From MTP4 sp052056915 (lineage in GTDB: Archaea; Halobacteriota; Methanosarcinia; Methanosarcinales; Methanosarcinaceae), in NCBI RefSeq assembly GCF_052056915.1, contig NZ_CP195119.1:806001-870000 (forward strand): 64,000 bases of DNA, given 5' to 3'. Under the pieces are notes generated by a model. The model did no database searches. It was not told where the DNA came from and saw only the letters and a list, made by a program, of their open reading frames with translations. A program made the position numbers and the translations under genes. This document shows, one piece after another, positions 62,992 to 64,000 of the stretch; positions within the stretch are counted from its first letter, which is position 1; each line of letters opens with the position of its first letter.

Positions 62992-63702
62992 TCAACCATT
63001 CTTGCAGAAACTTGACATCGCTTGCCGTGCACGTCTTGCCACAGATTCGTCTGGATGTTTGGTAAGTGCATCGATCTGAGCGTGTGCGGCCTTCCGCATG
63101 GAGAGTAGTAGTGCAAGTGGCCGTTCGCGCGAGTCCAGAGGGCCCGTCATGATCTCGTTGAGTAGGCTTGAAGCTAATTCTTCTAAAGCCTCATCATCGC
63201 GGCGTATATCAAAGGACAGATTTACAGCAACAACTAGAGCTCCATTGTGTGACAAAGCATCAGCATCCGTAATCGCTAGGGAAAGTTGCCGATTGCACAC
63301 CAAGTCAATCCGACCGCTGGTTCCCTGTACAAGACGCCGCGGTGTGTCTTCGAGACAGAGGAACTGATTTAACACGATCGACTGGTGCCAAGGTATATCG
63401 GTGGCAACCTGCACGATACCCATCGGACCGCCCATATATGGCACGCCTTCTATTGGGTCTCCAAGGGGAGAGCCCTCAAATGTTGCTGAAAAACTGAACT
63501 GTCCTGGACGCTGTCGCATACGGTCGCCACTCACCGCAAGTCGAAACGGAAAAGGTCTAAGATTTTCCACAAAAAATTCTAACTCAATCGGACCGCCAGC
63601 AATTAAATCGCTGGTGACAACTCGAAAGCCGACATGCGCGCTGATCTCTCCTTTAGCCAGATCCATAGAACCTTCACGTTTTTCGGGTATGTGTGTATTC
63701 AT
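62992..63702 (-). CDS. Protein of unknown function in the DUF4157 array
   Basis: A 236-residue soluble protein I do not recognise. The first two thirds look beta-rich (GFRVVTSDLIAGGPIELEFF, FRLAVSGDRMRQRPGQFSFS, SGRIDLVCNRQLSLAITDAD), possibly an immunoglobulin-like fold. The last third is helical (LASSLLNEIMTGPLDSRERP, AAHAQIDALTKHPDESVARR) and resembles a HEAT-like repeat. Its ATG overlaps the stop of the upstream gene (ATGA), so both are made from one transcript. It may be an accessory or structural protein of the locus. Confidence 0.65.
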   Translation of the reverse strand: MNTHIPEKREGSMDLAKGEISAHVGFRVVTSDLIAGGPIELEFFVENLRPFPFRLAVSGDRMRQRPGQFSFSATFEGSPLGDPIEGVPYMGGPMGIVQVATDIPWHQSIVLNQFLCLEDTPRRLVQGTSGRIDLVCNRQLSLAITDADALSHNGALVVAVNLSFDIRRDDEALEELASSLLNEIMTGPLDSRERPLALLLSMRKAAHAQIDALTKHPDESVARRARQAMSSFCKNG

Positions 63703-64000
63703 AGGAATCGTATCCTCACATTTTCTGTCCTTGCAGGTAACACAGCATCTGTAGCTGTGACGGTGACTTGGCCAGTGAACCCTCCAGGACGGGAGACTGT
63801 AACGTTCATTGCTAGCCCCGGACCGGTACTAGCAGGTACAACTGTTACGCCAGCGGCAGCAGCCGCTGGATCTACAGTCCAATTCAAAGTGCGGCCACCT
63901 GGTTCGGCATTTATGCTACTAGTGCTTGTTAAAGTGCCTGCAGGAACACGGTTTGGCACAGCACGCAAGTTACGCAGCCGTACAGGCACGACCCGGACGC
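63699..64000 (-). CDS. Ig-like beta-sandwich protein, N-terminus beyond the window
   Basis: The frame is open to the right edge, so the gene starts outside. The visible 100 residues resemble bacterial Ig-like domains: RNLRAVPNRVPAGTLTSTSS, GRTLNWTVDPAAAAAGVTVV, RPGGFTGQVTVTATDAVLPA, ending RIRFL. A GTG at 63987-63989 could start a short version, but codons continue upstream without a stop. The gene is coupled to the 236-aa gene by a 4-nt overlap. Its GC-rich, Ala/Thr/Val-rich codons differ from the AT-rich genes near 39-46 kb. Confidence 0.7.
   Translation of the reverse strand, partial: VRVVPVRLRNLRAVPNRVPAGTLTSTSSINAEPGGRTLNWTVDPAAAAAGVTVVPASTGPGLAMNVTVSRPGGFTGQVTVTATDAVLPARTENVRIRFL

Overview
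The window looks like the chromosome of a methanogenic archaeon of the order Methanosarcinales, most probably Methanosarcina. The reasons are the archaeal information-processing genes (RNA polymerase subunit Rpo4/RpoF, ribosomal protein L21e, Pus10, TrmY, Trm1, KsgA next to DUF655), PGF-CTERM-type surface proteins, a CooC-type nickel ATPase, TATA-box promoters, AT-rich spacers and large secreted proteins built from beta-helix, PKD and YVTN repeats. This assignment rests on reading the translated genes, not on a database search.

Layout. 0-6.4 kb is a metal or metal-chelate acquisition locus, all on the minus strand: a family 5 (Nik/Opp-type) binding lipoprotein cut by the left edge, a BtuCDF-type ABC transporter with a PGF-CTERM partner, and a CooC-like ATPase. 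7-20 kb holds an orphan MASE3-PAS histidine kinase, the radical SAM enzyme AmrS, a DUF362 ferredoxin-like protein, a NudC-type Nudix hydrolase, a NYN-domain RNase-like protein and the conserved archaeal run prmC/hemK-like - ksgA - DUF655 - rpoF - rpl21e - pus10 - trmY. 24-31 kb holds a phosphoesterase, an MgtC/DUF4010 membrane protein, a cupredoxin-like lipoprotein, trm1, a winged-helix protein and DUF2110. 31-37.4 kb is a membrane-stress neighbourhood: a V4R-domain regulator divergent from pspA-pspAA, then a UspA protein, a YbaY-type lipoprotein, a PspAB-like protein and htpX. 37.7-42 kb has an ABC-2 exporter, a LysE exporter, DUF2227 and exonuclease III. 42-54.5 kb is a surface-protein region: beta-helix protein plus TPR protein in one overlapping pair, a Cache-cupin fusion, a thermolysin-like protease with two P-domains but no signal peptide, and a seven-PKD/seven-blade YVTN protein paired with a cysteine-containing cytosolic protein.

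The most unusual part is 55-64 kb. It is a minus-strand array of DUF4157 proteins, the family repeatedly found beside extracellular contractile injection systems (eCIS). Two copies are intact (692 and 601 aa). They share a nearly identical N-terminal module, then each has an OmpA-like domain and an unrelated C-terminus. Two more copies are decayed: one has lost its DUF4157 core but keeps a HEXXH peptidase domain, the other carries nonsense and frameshift mutations and is fused head to tail to the intact 601-aa gene. A signal-less EEP nuclease and a small gene with an in-frame TGA lie downstream, and two further genes overlap upstream and run off the right edge. I read this as the 3' cargo end of an eCIS locus whose structural genes would lie beyond base 64000.

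Two other patterns recur. Many intergenic spacers carry a private short tandem array (units of 12, 16, 25, 36 or 56 bp), with no shared sequence between spacers. Two genes (DUF362 at 12.58 kb and MgtC/DUF4010 at 25.14 kb) have their conserved N-termini preceded by a good ribosome site but an ACG instead of a normal start codon.
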